Source of the DNA: Rhizopus sp. PT2906
Lineage: Eukaryota; Mucoromycota; Mucoromycetes; Mucorales; Rhizopodaceae
Direction of reading: 5' to 3'
Length of the DNA stretch: 19,083 nucleotides
Assembly: GCA_025529335.1 (NCBI GenBank)
Contig: JAMYHX010000655.1
Location: forward strand, 1-19,083
In this document: piece by piece, positions 8,393 to 17,829 of the stretch
How positions within the stretch are numbered: the stretch's first letter is position 1
Layout of the letters: each line of letters begins with the position of its first letter
Notes under the pieces: model-generated
The model's database searches: none
Told to the model about the DNA's origin: nothing
What the model saw: the letters and a program-made list of their open reading frames with translations, nothing else
Position numbers and translations under genes: made by a program

Positions 8393-9218
8393 TGTTGCTG
8401 GGTCAGGGCGAGTTAGGTTATGCGATTTCTATTATTCAACTTTTTCGTTCTGGTGCTTCACAACTACATCACACACCAACAATTCTCACCAAAAGCGATG
8501 AGCTTAATAGGTTCATTCAAGTGTTAAAATCTCAAGCGCCACCTGTTCGACTGCATCGCCCAACTATTGACCTTAAACTAACGTTCAACTTTATCTCTTC
8601 TCTCGATGGTCCCTTGATCTCTTTATCTCATCGTCAAATGAAGTTGACATTTCTTCTATGTATCATTTGCTTTTTGCGTCCTTCTGACCTCCACCGTATT
8701 CCGTTCAGCTCAACAAAGGTGACTAACACTGGTTCGTTATACTTTGAGGTCCACTGTCCTAAAGAGAAACGTAAACACCGAAGGATCATCAAACCATTTG
8801 AAGTAAAAGAACATTATCTTTGACAACTTTGCCCGGCCATCACATATCAAATCTTCAGCGATCGTCGCTCTTCGGACTCTCCTGATACACTGTTTCTGCA
8901 CTCTTACGCTCAGCTCAAGCCGCTCAGTGTTCGTACTATCCAACGTTGGATCGGCAAGCTTGTTAGAATATCCACAACAGAACCACATGTTTCTCTCCGG
9001 TCCATTGCTTCATCTCTCGCTCTTAAAGCAGGTATTCCTAAAGATGATATTGTCACCATGGCCAACTGGTCTTGCTCCGCTGTCTTTGAACATCACTATC
9101 GCCGTGAACACCTCTCTCTCAATTCGATTTCTCCAACACGCTGATTGATATTGACGATGCTACTGACGAAGATGACGACCAGTTCTTTGATGCGGAAGAT
9201 AATATGACATGCGATTGA
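8389..9218 (+). pseudogene. Broken tyrosine recombinase of a DIRS/Crypton-type element
   Basis: A tyrosine-recombinase (phage-integrase fold) catalytic domain. Visible parts: a helical N-terminal part (RPTIDLKLTFNFISS), the Arg box CFLRPSDLHRI with the catalytic Arg at 8677-8679, a beta segment (SLYFEVHCPKEKRKHRRIIKPF), the second box HVSLRSIASSLALKAG, then NWS and HHYRRE with the nucleophile Tyr at 9097-9099. The family normally shows HxxR in the second box; here His sits one residue further away (HxxxR). Two lesions: an in-frame TGA at 8821-8823, and a frame change in a CT repeat at 9112-9120, after which an acidic tail (NTLIDIDDATDEDDDQF) continues in the shifted frame to the TGA at 9216-9218. 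Start is unclear and no upstream reverse transcriptase or terminal repeats are seen, so it is a 5'-truncated remnant. DIRS retroelements (such as Prt1 of Phycomyces) and Cryptons both carry such enzymes; I cannot separate them. Confidence 0.85.
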
Positions 9219-9478
9219 ACCAAGTAGACTATTTCTCTGGATCAGCAAATCATATTTGAATGTCTCCACCAATTCAAGTAGAATTTGTTTCGACACTTGA
9301 ATTTTCTGATGCGTCTATTTTTTTTTTTTTAAAAAAAATGTGCGACATCATTTTGGTAAAAGCTGTATTTCCAGAAAGTAACATCAGTTGTATTTTGTAT
9401 ATTTTGTATTATAAATTTTTGAATTATGCGACATAACTTATAGAAATACTTTTTTTATTATTATTATTATTATTTCTA
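9219..9478 (+). promoter_or_regulatory. Upstream region of the DNAJC12-like gene
   Basis: AT-rich spacer with a T14/A8 hairpin-like tract near 9318-9338 and a TTA/ATT microsatellite (about 9455-9474) that ends four bases before the ATG. GCGACAT occurs twice on plus (9343-9349 and 9428-9434), perhaps remains of the neighbouring element. No clear TATA box, apart from a TATAAA at 9410-9415. Confidence 0.35.
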
Positions 9479-10085
9479 ATGCAATCCCTCTTTGACTTGA
9501 AAAAGGAAGAAGATCTCTATTCTATTCTTAATTGTGTAGATTCCAGTACAGTAAGTAAAAAACTGTTACATAAGGGTTCAGTTTATATATAATATGATTA
9601 GTCCGAACAAATTAGAACAGAATATAAACGTTTAGCATTACAACATCATCCTGACAAGAACTCTAATTCAGGTTATATTATTATTTTTATTATTGCTATT
9701 TCATTATAAATAACTCTTGTTTTATTAGCTCAATTTGACAAGATCAAAGCTGCATATGATATCTTGGGAGATCCAGCAAAGAGAGCTTTGTATGACCGCT
9801 GGAAAGCAAGTGGACTTATCATCCCTTTCTCTCAGTTTGCTCAGTTAGGAACTCATGCACAAGTAATAAAGAGAATAAATCTGATATTCATAAACTTATT
9901 ATAAATTATAGACAGTTCATTGGCAATCATTACCGTCTCAGTTAACAATAACCGATCATGACAACACAAGCCATGTTGATATGACAAGCATTCGAACCCC
10001 TTCAACCAATTCACAAAGAGTACAAGTGGAATCAACAAGCTTTTGGAAAAAGAAAGACTACATTATACAAGATAGGCCAAATTAA
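9479..10085 (+). CDS. DNAJC12: DNAJC12-like J-domain protein
   Basis: Four exons: 9479..9550, 9602..9671, 9729..9862, 9912..10085; introns 51, 57 and 49 nt, GT-AG; 149 aa. The J domain spans about 11-75 (EEDLYSILNC, EYKRLALQHHPDKN, AAYDILGDPAKRALYDRW) with the HPD motif at 40-42, which stimulates the ATPase of Hsp70. After it come IPFSQFAQLG and TVHWQSLP, then a polar linker and an end reading SFWKKKDYIIQDRPN. This order (J domain near the N-terminus, RW, PF..W, HW, and a short aromatic/basic C-terminal motif) is that of DNAJC12, which in animals partners Hsp70 in folding aromatic amino acid hydroxylases; the fungal client is unknown. No signal peptide, membrane helix or zinc fingers, so it is probably cytosolic. 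It converges on USO1 with only 3 bp between stop codons. Confidence 0.92.
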
Positions 10086-10093
10086 CATTTATT
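10086..10093 (-). terminator. Poly(A) signal overlapping the USO1 stop codon
   Basis: On minus, AATAAA occupies 10093-10088 and includes the TAA stop (10091-10089). The 3' end of the USO1 transcript must therefore run into the last exon of the DNAJC12-like gene. Confidence 0.5.
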
Positions 10094-13000
10094 CCTCTTC
10101 TTCTTCTTCTTCACTGTCAGATACAGTTTGTCCAAGTCCTCTTAATCTATCCTTGTACTTTTTTATTTGCAAATCTTGATCACCTTTAAATGATATAAGT
10201 ATATTCCTTTCCCTTTTATTTCCATTTCCTTACCCATCAAAACAAGCAGGTCCTCATTCTCTCTCTCGAGTTCTTCAAACTTGGTATTCTGTTGATTTAA
10301 CTTGTCTTTTAATTCATGTATTAAACTTGATTCATCCACAGCAGCCTTTTCTTTCAGTTGACTTTCTAATTCTGACACCTGCCCTTTCAACAAACTATTC
10401 TCGGTAGTAAGAGATTTTACATTATTCTTTAGTTGTTCATTCTCTACTGTCTAGAAAAGGGAAGGAATTAGATCTTTTCGCTAAACTTCTTCTTTTAGAT
10501 GTATACCAGTGATTCAACAAATGCCTGCAAATCTGCCACTTTCTGTTCAAGGGATGTTATCTGAGCTATCTGTTTATCTATAGTAACCTTTTGTGATTGA
10601 ACAGTTTCATCAGTTACAACCGGACTGGAAGGAGAAAGGGAATCTATGATGATGATCAATATGCAATACATTCTTTAAAATATCAACTTACTCTCTCTGC
10701 TTTCAATCTTGTTGAAACTTGAAGGTTTCTTCTTTAATGACTTTTGAACGCTTTCTACAGTAAATGATAATGAATTTTTATACATATACCAAACATAAAG
10801 GAACTAACCGTAATTGGATTTAAAAAAGTCTACAAATACACTATCAAGCAGCACGGATGGCAAAGAGCCGTTATTATTCATTGACTCTTCTTCTGACATT
10901 TGCAAATACTGTGGTGCATTTTTGATAGCAGAACTGTCACGAAGACGAGCCAATAAGCTATTCATTTGATCCAGTCGACTAGAAAATATACTTTGGAACT
11001 TGGTTCTGATATATGTTATTATTGTTGCTGCTCTTATTGTTAGATGTCAAGTAATACCTGTCCAAGGGAGTATCAGGATCATCATTAAATTGATACACAA
11101 TGCCAAGTAGATAAGCAATCAATCCTTGAACGATAGGATCATTTGTTGAAGAAAGCATTTCTTGAATCAACTACAAAATAAAAAGATCAGAGCTGATATA
11201 TAATCAATAAAGCAGCCTTACAAATTGAGCATGGGTACTTTCTGACAAGAATGAGGCAACAGATTTGGGGCTTTCATAGAGCCAAGTGCACAATAGAGTG
11301 AGGTAACCGATGGGTATACGAGGGTTTGTCATATGGTTCTTCATGGCCATTAACAGTTGGGCAACGATTTGGTGTAAGAGAGGAATGAGATCCTCTCCCT
11401 TGGTCTCATCTCCAAATACGATATTTCCTGCTATTTCTTTTGCTTTTTCGTTATTACGGATGACATATGATAAAATACTGCAAGCAAACCAAGCTTTATA
11501 TGGATCAGTTAACGACTGTTCCCAATTTTCAATCATTTCTAAAAGCAGTGACCCAGCCGAATGAGGTTTATCTAATAAAGCTAAGTTCCCTCTTTCTGCA
11601 AAGCGTTATTTCTATTGTACATACCATTATATGGACTATTAGCATTATCCTCTGGGGGAACTTTCAAAGTAGATGCCAAAACAAGCTGAGCATCAGGGTT
11701 CTCTGATAGACAGCTGTACACTACATAAGCTGCAGCTGCTCTACTGGAATAACTATATACCATACCATGATCCTCCATCAGAGCAATAGAGATTAAGGAA
11801 ACCAAAGCAGGCCTGGGAAGGCTTGATTGCGCATTTGGAATAGGCTGTCCATCTTCTCCTAAAGCAGGTGGACAGGCGACAACGACTTTAGCAAAGGCAT
11901 CTTGATTTTGACGGTTTGCATCTACAACATAAGCAATAGCATACAAGGCTTCTGTACGGACAATAGATGGAACGTTTGAACAAAGAGCCAACTGAACGAT
12001 AGGCAACAGAATACCACTTTGAACCATAACTGTCTGATTGATAGGTGTACTACTGTTGCCAGGTTCGGTCAGAATACGGATCAACTGTAAGACCAGGACG
12101 GTGTTTGCTACTTTTTGCTCTGGCCAATCTTCAAAGGAAAAAGGAACGTGATCTGCGTCAGCATCACCTACATAACCCAAGAGTCCTGGGATTTGTTGAA
12201 TACAGCTTGTTTCACGAAAGTAGACTTGATCAGATACATTATATCTCAGCAAGTTTTGCATTAACGTCAAGCTATCTTGCACAATGATGTCTCCTGAGAT
12301 CCCTTCTTGTTCCTCAATAACAAACAATAGCTTCTCAAATGTCGCTTGAAAAGTAACGATCTTTTGAATTTCAGTATTATTGCGAGTCAAGCCGATCAAT
12401 AATAGCAATCCCTCTTTTATATATATATATATAAGTAACCCTTCCTTTTCTTTAATATATATATATATATATATATACCATTTCTGATAACATCACGTTT
12501 ATCATCTAAAAGATCAACAAGACGAGAGATACCCATTGGATTAGTCAGGACACACTCTTGAATGCGTTTACTTCTATTGGACAATAATGTTGATAAAAGT
12601 TTGATTGTGTTGTATCGAACATAAAAGTCAAATTCTTCAAGTATATCAAGTAGTATAGTGACATTACGCGATTCCTATCCAAAGTTAATAACGAGTCGTG
12701 ATAAAGGTTCATACTTTACTTCGATAAAGTAGTCTGTAAATTTGAATCCTCTATCATCCTTATCATACTATTAAAGACATCATTGAGAACTATTGTATCA
12801 CTCGTACCTTCTTTTCTATTTTACCTGATTGTGAACAGTACACAAAATAGAAATAGTTTCAAGAAGTGATTTTGTAATGTCGGTATCCTTGTAGTCAATA
12901 TGCAAAACTTTTATTAATCCTGGAAAACTCTTGTTTCCAACTTCCTATATTTAAATACAATAGTATCGTATTTATTGTTTGGTTCTTTGATTGTATACCT

Positions 13001-13169
13001 CTGGCCAATCTCTCACTAAGCCTTTCAAGCTTAGGACAGCTGCACGTCTATCTTCCAGTAATGTTGCTGTTTCTAAGCAATCAGCAAGTTTTTCAATTGT
13101 CTCATCTGCAGATTGAGGTTGTCCTCGCTCTCCTCTTAAGGCAATGTACCCTCGAGAAAAGAAATCCAT
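10089..13169 (-). CDS. USO1: USO1/p115 vesicle-tethering factor
   Basis: Twelve exons on minus: 13169..12999, 12944..12825, 12767..12720, 12674..12479, 12413..11625, 11580..11222, 11170..11058, 11005..10809, 10754..10692, 10643..10507, 10450..10234, 10183..10089; all phases fit, 834 aa. Residues 1 to about 600 form the armadillo-type globular head (ETIEKLADCLETATLLEDRR at 23-42, NVTILLDILEEFDF, NPMGISRLVDLLDDKRDVIRN, LTLLCTWLYESP); about 655-800 is coiled coil (SLEQKVADLQAFVESL, SELESQLKEKA); LLVLMGDQD then leads into an acidic tail of seven Glu. p115 is a homodimeric tether that holds ER-derived COPII vesicles to the cis-Golgi, with Rab1/Ypt1 and SNAREs. It is shorter than human p115 (about 960) and far shorter than yeast Uso1, because of a shorter coiled coil. 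Introns 44-65 nt. The fifth intron has a choice of acceptor (44 or 29 nt), both in frame. Identity is secure. Confidence 0.95.
12414..12478 (-). repeat. Intron made largely of AT dinucleotide tracts
   Basis: The fourth USO1 intron (65 nt) is flanked inside by two AT repeats, about 12418-12432 and 12454-12477 on plus. The donor reads GTATAT and is itself part of the repeat. Length variation here would change intron size, and the two tracts can pair with each other as RNA. Confidence 0.85.
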
Positions 13170-13560
13170 TCTTTATTTTATAAAAAAAGGGAAAAAGGGA
13201 AAAAGAAAAAGAGTTCCCAGAAAAGCTGAACACGGTGCTGGCTTTGAATTATTGGTCAGTAACGTGTAAATGTCAATGCAGAGAACATCATTTGATGCCG
13301 CGCAAGTGAGTTATAGGTCAATATTTGCAATTTTATTCTTCGTATGTGAGCAAAGAAGAGATTGGTCAGTAAATATTGCCCATAGTCAAAAAAGGTAGCT
13401 GAGACATGAAATACAATAGTTTTGCCGTTTTTTGTAGACTTTGCGAGATATTTTTGCACTAGATTAATCAAGGCAATCAAAAAGTATTGAACAGAGCTTG
13501 GAAATGGCGTGAGAGAAGCTATTTTATATGAAAAATGCAGCATATTTATGATAAAAGATT
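13170..13560 (-). promoter_or_regulatory. USO1 upstream region with duplicated CCAAT element
   Basis: The 12-mer ATTGGTCAGTAA occurs at 13252-13263 and again at 13361-13372, a CCAAT box with flanks in the orientation of USO1, about 85 and 195 bp before its ATG. A minus-strand open frame of 95 codons crosses this region (13258-13543) but shows no recognisable protein pattern. Confidence 0.45.
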
Positions 13561-14101
13561 GACATTATTGTAGGTAATGTGGCCGGGAGTTAGTGAGTTT
13601 ATCAATAGTAAGGGCATTTGATGTAAAACGTCGATCGAACGTAGGCTTTGCCTTGATTATGATCTTTAATGTTATGATTATTATACCTTACTAGGTCAAG
13701 AAATTATTCTGGATTTCCAAAATATAAAATGAGCTTAAAGATCTTTTAGATATAATGCTTCAGGACGAGCGTGTTAGAAAGCAACAATGTAAAAACAAAT
13801 ATAAAGCAAAGCAGAACATAGAATAACTGAATGACAAAGGCTTGATTCAAATTATTGTTTATTCAAAAAGGTAATTGTGTATTTATACAAGTTTACCTAG
13901 TTTTTATGTGAAATTTGTTCCCAAGTAAGCTTCATTCATTCACTTGCTTAAACTTGGTCTGACTCCAAGGCGAAATATCCAACTTTGTTACTGTTATTTT
14001 AAAGTTAAAGGCATTTGCTTTATTTTTTTTATAAAGGTAGTAGTTGGAAGATACAAAGAAACTGTATACATAAGTTTATTCAGAATAAAGTAAAGAAAAA
14101 T
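13561..14101. other. Gene-free AT-rich stretch
   Basis: No gene seen. TCGATCGA palindrome at about 13631-13638. Short runs on plus (near 13735-13825, LLDIMLQDERVRKQQCKNK) read like worn coding sequence but are too short to assign. Confidence 0.4.
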
Positions 14102-14188
14102 AGAAGCATCACAACATGCTTCCAAGTGTTCAGAAGCTTTAGGATTAAAATGAGCTAAAATAACTTGCTTAGCATACAATAGACGGCC
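14102..14188 (-). mobile_element. Ty3/gypsy RNase H-like fragment
   Basis: Minus-strand frame reads KQVILAHFNPKASEHLEACCDAS. In Ty3/gypsy polyproteins the junction between reverse transcriptase and RNase H typically reads like APVLAHFNP...DAS, where the Asp of DAS is a catalytic RNase H residue. The match is confined to about 28 codons inside a frame running to 13994; the sequence around it is AT-rich and does not continue the protein. It is an old fragment. Recognition is from memory of the family, not a search. Confidence 0.5.
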
Positions 14189-14679
14189 TTTACAATAACA
14201 GATTAAACTCTAGGTTTATATTTAAAATATATTGCGGATATGACATATCTAAAAGAAATATATTAAGACAGGATAAAAAGGAAAGATCATGTATTGCTAT
14301 TTGGTTATTGATACGTTTGGCTTGCTCCAAGACAAAAATATTTTTTTAAAAAAAAAGATTACGACTAATTAGAGATATAAAAGTAATTAAAGTGAATAAA
14401 TGTTCACTAGATTACATTAAAAAGTTAAACGAATCGTTTGTTATTTAAAAAGAAAAGCAAGGTCGCGTACTTTTATAACAAACATAGCGTCTGCTTATCA
14501 CATGAACAAAAAGAAGTGATTGTCTGATATAATTAATGAACAAGTAAAATGACTATTTGTACCATGTTGAAATGACACCAAAGCTACTTTCTCTTAAAAA
14601 CTGCTTTTTCAAAAATATGAAATTTTGATTTTGATTTCATGTTACCTGGATCATTGCATTGTCAGGGGCGTGCTTTTGA

Positions 14680-15018
14680 ACTTTTTTGTTACACCGGTGT
14701 AATTTTAAATACTTTCGTGTAGGTTTGTTTGCTAAAATATATTTAAAAAGAGGCAGTTTGTGTTTAAAGCCTTGGCAATATTTGAGATTCATAGTAAAAG
14801 CACTAAAAAGTAAAGCTACAAAAAGAGTTCGTTGTGTGCCTGCCAAATCGTGTAAAGCCCATCAGACTGAGTTATGCAAAGAAAAAAGCAAAAATAAAAA
14901 AGGTAAAGTGGTTCCTAAACTCGCTTTGTTGGGTAATTCAGAAGAAAATGAAGATAATAATAAAAGGAAAGACTGTGGCCCAATAGCTGGCGATATATTG
15001 AATGATTTTGAAAAATGA
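14680..15018 (+). pseudogene. Best-preserved copy of a decayed repeat family
   Basis: Open for 113 codons with no methionine at all, so it is a fragment rather than a gene. The translated part is basic and Cys-containing in the middle (KSKATKRVRCVPAKSCKAHQ, then ELCKEKSKNKKGK), and acidic and polar at the end (GNSEENEDNN, DILNDFEK). Related, more damaged sequence occurs at 16241-16440 and at the window end. I do not recognise the family; a Cys/Lys-rich nucleic-acid-binding part of a transposable element is one guess. Confidence 0.55.
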
Positions 15019-15138
15019 AAAGTTCGGCATATTTTTATATGCTTAAAAGTAAAAGGAATACATTAAAATTGCAACTTAGTTATAATAATATTGAGATAAT
15101 GATAGTCCGACCTTGAATATACAAGATCAGTGATACTA

Positions 15139-15610
15139 GAAATGAAAAAAGTAAAATATAAAAGGAAAACTTTAAATCAAGGCCTTTATGAGAGAAAATT
15201 TCGTAAACTAATTGATGTAAGAGCGATACTTTATTTTTATTTCAAAAACTTGCTGAGCTATTTATACGGATTGGTTATGTATGAGAAATAAGAAGAAGCA
15301 CTACCTGAGTATAATGTGCTGCTTAACGGTACTAATCCTCATAGCACTGGCTCATTGCACTATCAAGAGTGCATTCCTAAATTTTTACTACATAGCAGAG
15401 ATTGGCTTGCTTTTCATCTTGTGGAGTGAGTTTGTGATTATAATGTAAAAGAGCTTATTTATGGATATAGATTGAGCGAAAAAGGAATTAGGTAATATTC
15501 TTGATGTAGGTCATGTTGATAGAGTATACTTAAAAGCTTTTAATAATAAAAGCTTGCAATTACCAGAACTTTTTTATAAATTTCAAGCAGAATTTTGTTA
15601 TCATGCGTAA
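15139..15610 (+). pseudogene. Possible decayed coding remnants
   Basis: Three short open stretches on plus: 15139-15291 (starts with ATG, basic, ends FKNLLSYLYGLVMYEK), 15292-15495 with one internal TGA at 15427-15429 (LPEYNVLLNGTNPHSTGS, KFLLHSRDWLAFHLVE), and 15488-15610 in the next frame (LGNILDVGHVDRVYLKAF, QLPELFYKFQAEFCYHA). They read more like protein than the surrounding AT-rich DNA, in one strand and in consecutive order, so they may be one broken gene following the 14680-15018 fragment. Family unknown. Confidence 0.3.
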
Positions 15611-16240
15611 AGCTTTATACAAACACAAATAAAATTGTAAAGGTATGTGAGATGCGATATATTTAAAATAAGAAGAAAATATATTAATAAAGATGACTGG
15701 GGGCATTCTTTTAGAGTTATTTGTAAAAAAAAAAAAAAAGGATCAACTGCTACAATCTATATTATTCTAAAATGTTTTCTTTTTTTGTTAAGAAAAAATG
15801 ATCTTTTATTTATTTTTTAAGTTTCTTCCGTATTGATAAAACGAATCTATTTGACGGTTCGATTTCAAAGATTTCATAAAAAATAATTGTCTTGTTGAAA
15901 TGAAATGACATGATGAAGTTGTTTCAAAAGTAACTCTACTACTTCGCCATTGCTACAGCTCTACAGTAAGAATATAGTAATCTCGTTAGTTGTTCGATTT
16001 TTGTATGGTAACCGCCAGATTTAAATTAGTTAAAAATAAAAATTTAAGAAGGAAAGATAAATAAAAAGAATATGACGCAAGTAATTACAGCATTATTAAT
16101 CATGCCGTAATAAATCAAGAATATTTGTAAAAATACATTATGGAAATGACATTGTGATGCAAAAGATGTGTAATTTTTTGAATGCTTCTTCTAAAAAAAA
16201 AGAACACTTTTCTTTTATACTTTTCATAATTTGGGTAAGG
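15611..16240. other. Gene-free AT-rich stretch
   Basis: No coding signal seen. It holds A15 (15726-15740) and other homopolymers. A TTTGA...TCAAA hairpin around GGTTCGATT at 15850-15869 resembles a tRNA T-arm by chance only. Confidence 0.5.
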
Positions 16241-16440
16241 ATGCGTTGAGTGACTACCAGACCATGTATAATTGATCAAATTAAGTTTTACAAAGTGTAA
16301 ATAAAAAGAAAAGAAGTTGTTCCTGAATTCATCTTGATTTGGTAATTCAGATTAAAATTAAGATAAAAGTAAATAAAAGGGCATTGATTTAAAATACTGA
16401 TATTTATTGAATGATTTTTTTTTGAAAAACTTCAAAAGGT
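16241..16440 (+). repeat. Second, heavily decayed copy of the 14.8-kb family
   Basis: Aligns by eye with 14829-15040: shared blocks include CGTTG-GTG at the left, TTACAAAG/TATGCAAAG, GTTCCT, GGTAATTCAGA (identical 11-mer) and ATTGAATGATTTT (identical 13-mer), in the same order and strand. It has several stops in the frame that is open in the first copy. Confidence 0.6.
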
Positions 16441-16650
16441 GGAAATCTTTTTATACAAAGAATATACTGATGTGGATGCTTAACGATTATAGTAATAAAC
16501 ATAGAACAATTATTATCATATTAAGCATAACCTGAGATTCAATACATTAATCCCAATTCAGGGCTGCATAACCTTGACTAGATTTTATTGTATATAATTG
16601 TACACTTCTTGGTACATAATAACCGATATAGCCAATAAGAGCATATTACC
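16441..16650. other. Gene-free AT-rich stretch
   Basis: No gene or clear repeat seen. Confidence 0.4.
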
Positions 16651-17040
16651 TGTTACTACGCACTGGGTAAATAATATTTGCTTGATAACCGTTACTAGGC
16701 TATGGTGTGATTTGACCTAGATCCAATTACATTTCTCAGGACCAAATGCAGTTAGCATTGAACCCTAATTGTTATTGCTATCTCCGTTTTGGAAAATTTT
16801 TACATCTGATCCAGTAAGGCAGGTACATTTAATGATCCAAAAAGGACAGGAACAGACAGGAAGATACTTTAGGCGAGCTGATCATTGTTATTACCTATGA
16901 ATAAGGATTATTAATTGTTCCAGAATAACTAGATTTACCCGTTGAAGAAAAAGTATAAATAGAGGACGATTTTTTATGTCAATAAAACATATTAATTTTT
17001 ATTATATTCTTTCTATAAAAGTATATACACAGTTCTAACA
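16651..17040 (+). mobile_element. Possible solo LTR
   Basis: TATAAATAG (16954-16962) is followed 19 bp later by AATAAA (16981-16986), the compact promoter/poly(A) arrangement of fungal LTRs. A candidate element running from TGTTA (16651) to TAACA (17036-17040) has matching inverted ends and a plausible length of 390 bp. However the flanking five bases (TTACC and GCACT) do not form a target-site duplication, no primer-binding site follows, and no second copy lies in the window. Ends are therefore tentative. Confidence 0.35.
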
Positions 17041-17512
17041 GCACTTCTGTCTTTTTCTATTCTATCTTACATATTTTTCGTTATCCCAAACATATACATT
17101 TCTTTCACATATTTTTTTGTGCATGTCCGGAAAAAAATTATTTCTCTTCTTCAAAAAAAAAATGTATTTCAGATAACCAAAATGCGCTTCACTTTATTTT
17201 TCATTTGCAAGTAAGCCTTTGATGTAACCATTTGCGTGACATGTAATTTGAAACGATGTCGGAATAATGAAAAATGCAACTGGAATAACAAGGATAAGAG
17301 AATGGAAGGTAAAGTGATAAGTGGATGGGTGAAATTAAGTGAATACCGTCAGAACAACACTCAAGGGAATACGATTTGTCAAAGGTATGATGATCGACGA
17401 AGAAAAAAAAAGTGTAGGAATGAGAATTTCGGAACATACAAAAGAGATATACATGAAGGGTATGTGGAAGATGAGTGGAATCAATAAGAATGTAAAAAAG
17501 AAATGATAGTAG

Positions 17513-17722
17513 CAAACAAAGTTTGGCTACATCAATATTTTTTTGGAAGAGCATGATAGGGCTCCAAAACTAGTATCGCTCATGCTTTTTTTCAAGTTTT
17601 CACGGAGGCAAGTGATCATTAACATCCCATCCAAAGAAGCTACCAATGCGACACTGTCAAGTTTTGTGGTTGGGACAGTAACTGAGGCCATCTCAATGAA
17701 GTTCAAGAACCCGGCCTATTGA
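17513..17722 (+). pseudogene. Open fragment, probably from a transposable element
   Basis: Open for 69 codons between TAG (17510-17512) and TGA (17720-17722), first ATG only at 17582. The translation is well balanced for this AT-rich area: NIFLEEHDRAPKLVSLML, SRRQVIINIPSKEATNATL, SFVVGTVTEAISMKFKNPAY. G+C rises here and up to about 17,820. It looks like a piece of an imported gene, perhaps a retroelement gag, but I cannot name the family. Confidence 0.35.
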
Positions 17723-17829
17723 GTTAAATAGTAGAAGGTGATATTGGCGCCTGCAGACGAAAAAGGCGCGAAGATTGGTTAAAAAATGGATTCTGTTCAA
17801 ACTGCCTCTGCTACTCCAGCGCAAATCCT

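Noticed and set aside
8737..8988. Minus-strand open frame over the recombinase
   Set aside because: Antisense shadow; the plus strand carries the recombinase motifs in order.
11006..11057. USO1 coding continuing as YYLTSNNKSSNNNN
   Set aside because: A 52-nt intron with a CTAAC branch site and ATCAG acceptor fits the phase and restores the family pattern.
12768..12824. Apparent frameshift in USO1 after CTVHNQ, with a second open frame running on
   Set aside because: A 57-nt intron (donor GTAAAA, acceptor TTAATAG) joins in phase 0 to YDKDDRGFKFTDYFIE, which matches the family; the open frame in between is intron sequence.
13258..13543. 95-codon minus-strand open frame upstream of USO1
   Set aside because: No recognisable pattern, overlaps the likely USO1 promoter with its CCAAT boxes, and AT-rich DNA makes such frames by chance.
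15850..15869. tRNA T-arm-like GGTTCGATT
   Set aside because: No acceptor stem, anticodon arm or D-arm around it.
17236..17487. 83-codon plus-strand frame with five Cys
   Set aside because: Starts with GTG, has a stop just upstream, no convincing signal peptide exon, and no known pattern. Kept out, though a small secreted protein is not excluded.
17201..17554. 117-codon minus-strand open frame
   Set aside because: Composition is Phe/Ser/His/Tyr-rich as expected from reading a purine-rich strand backwards; no domain or signal.
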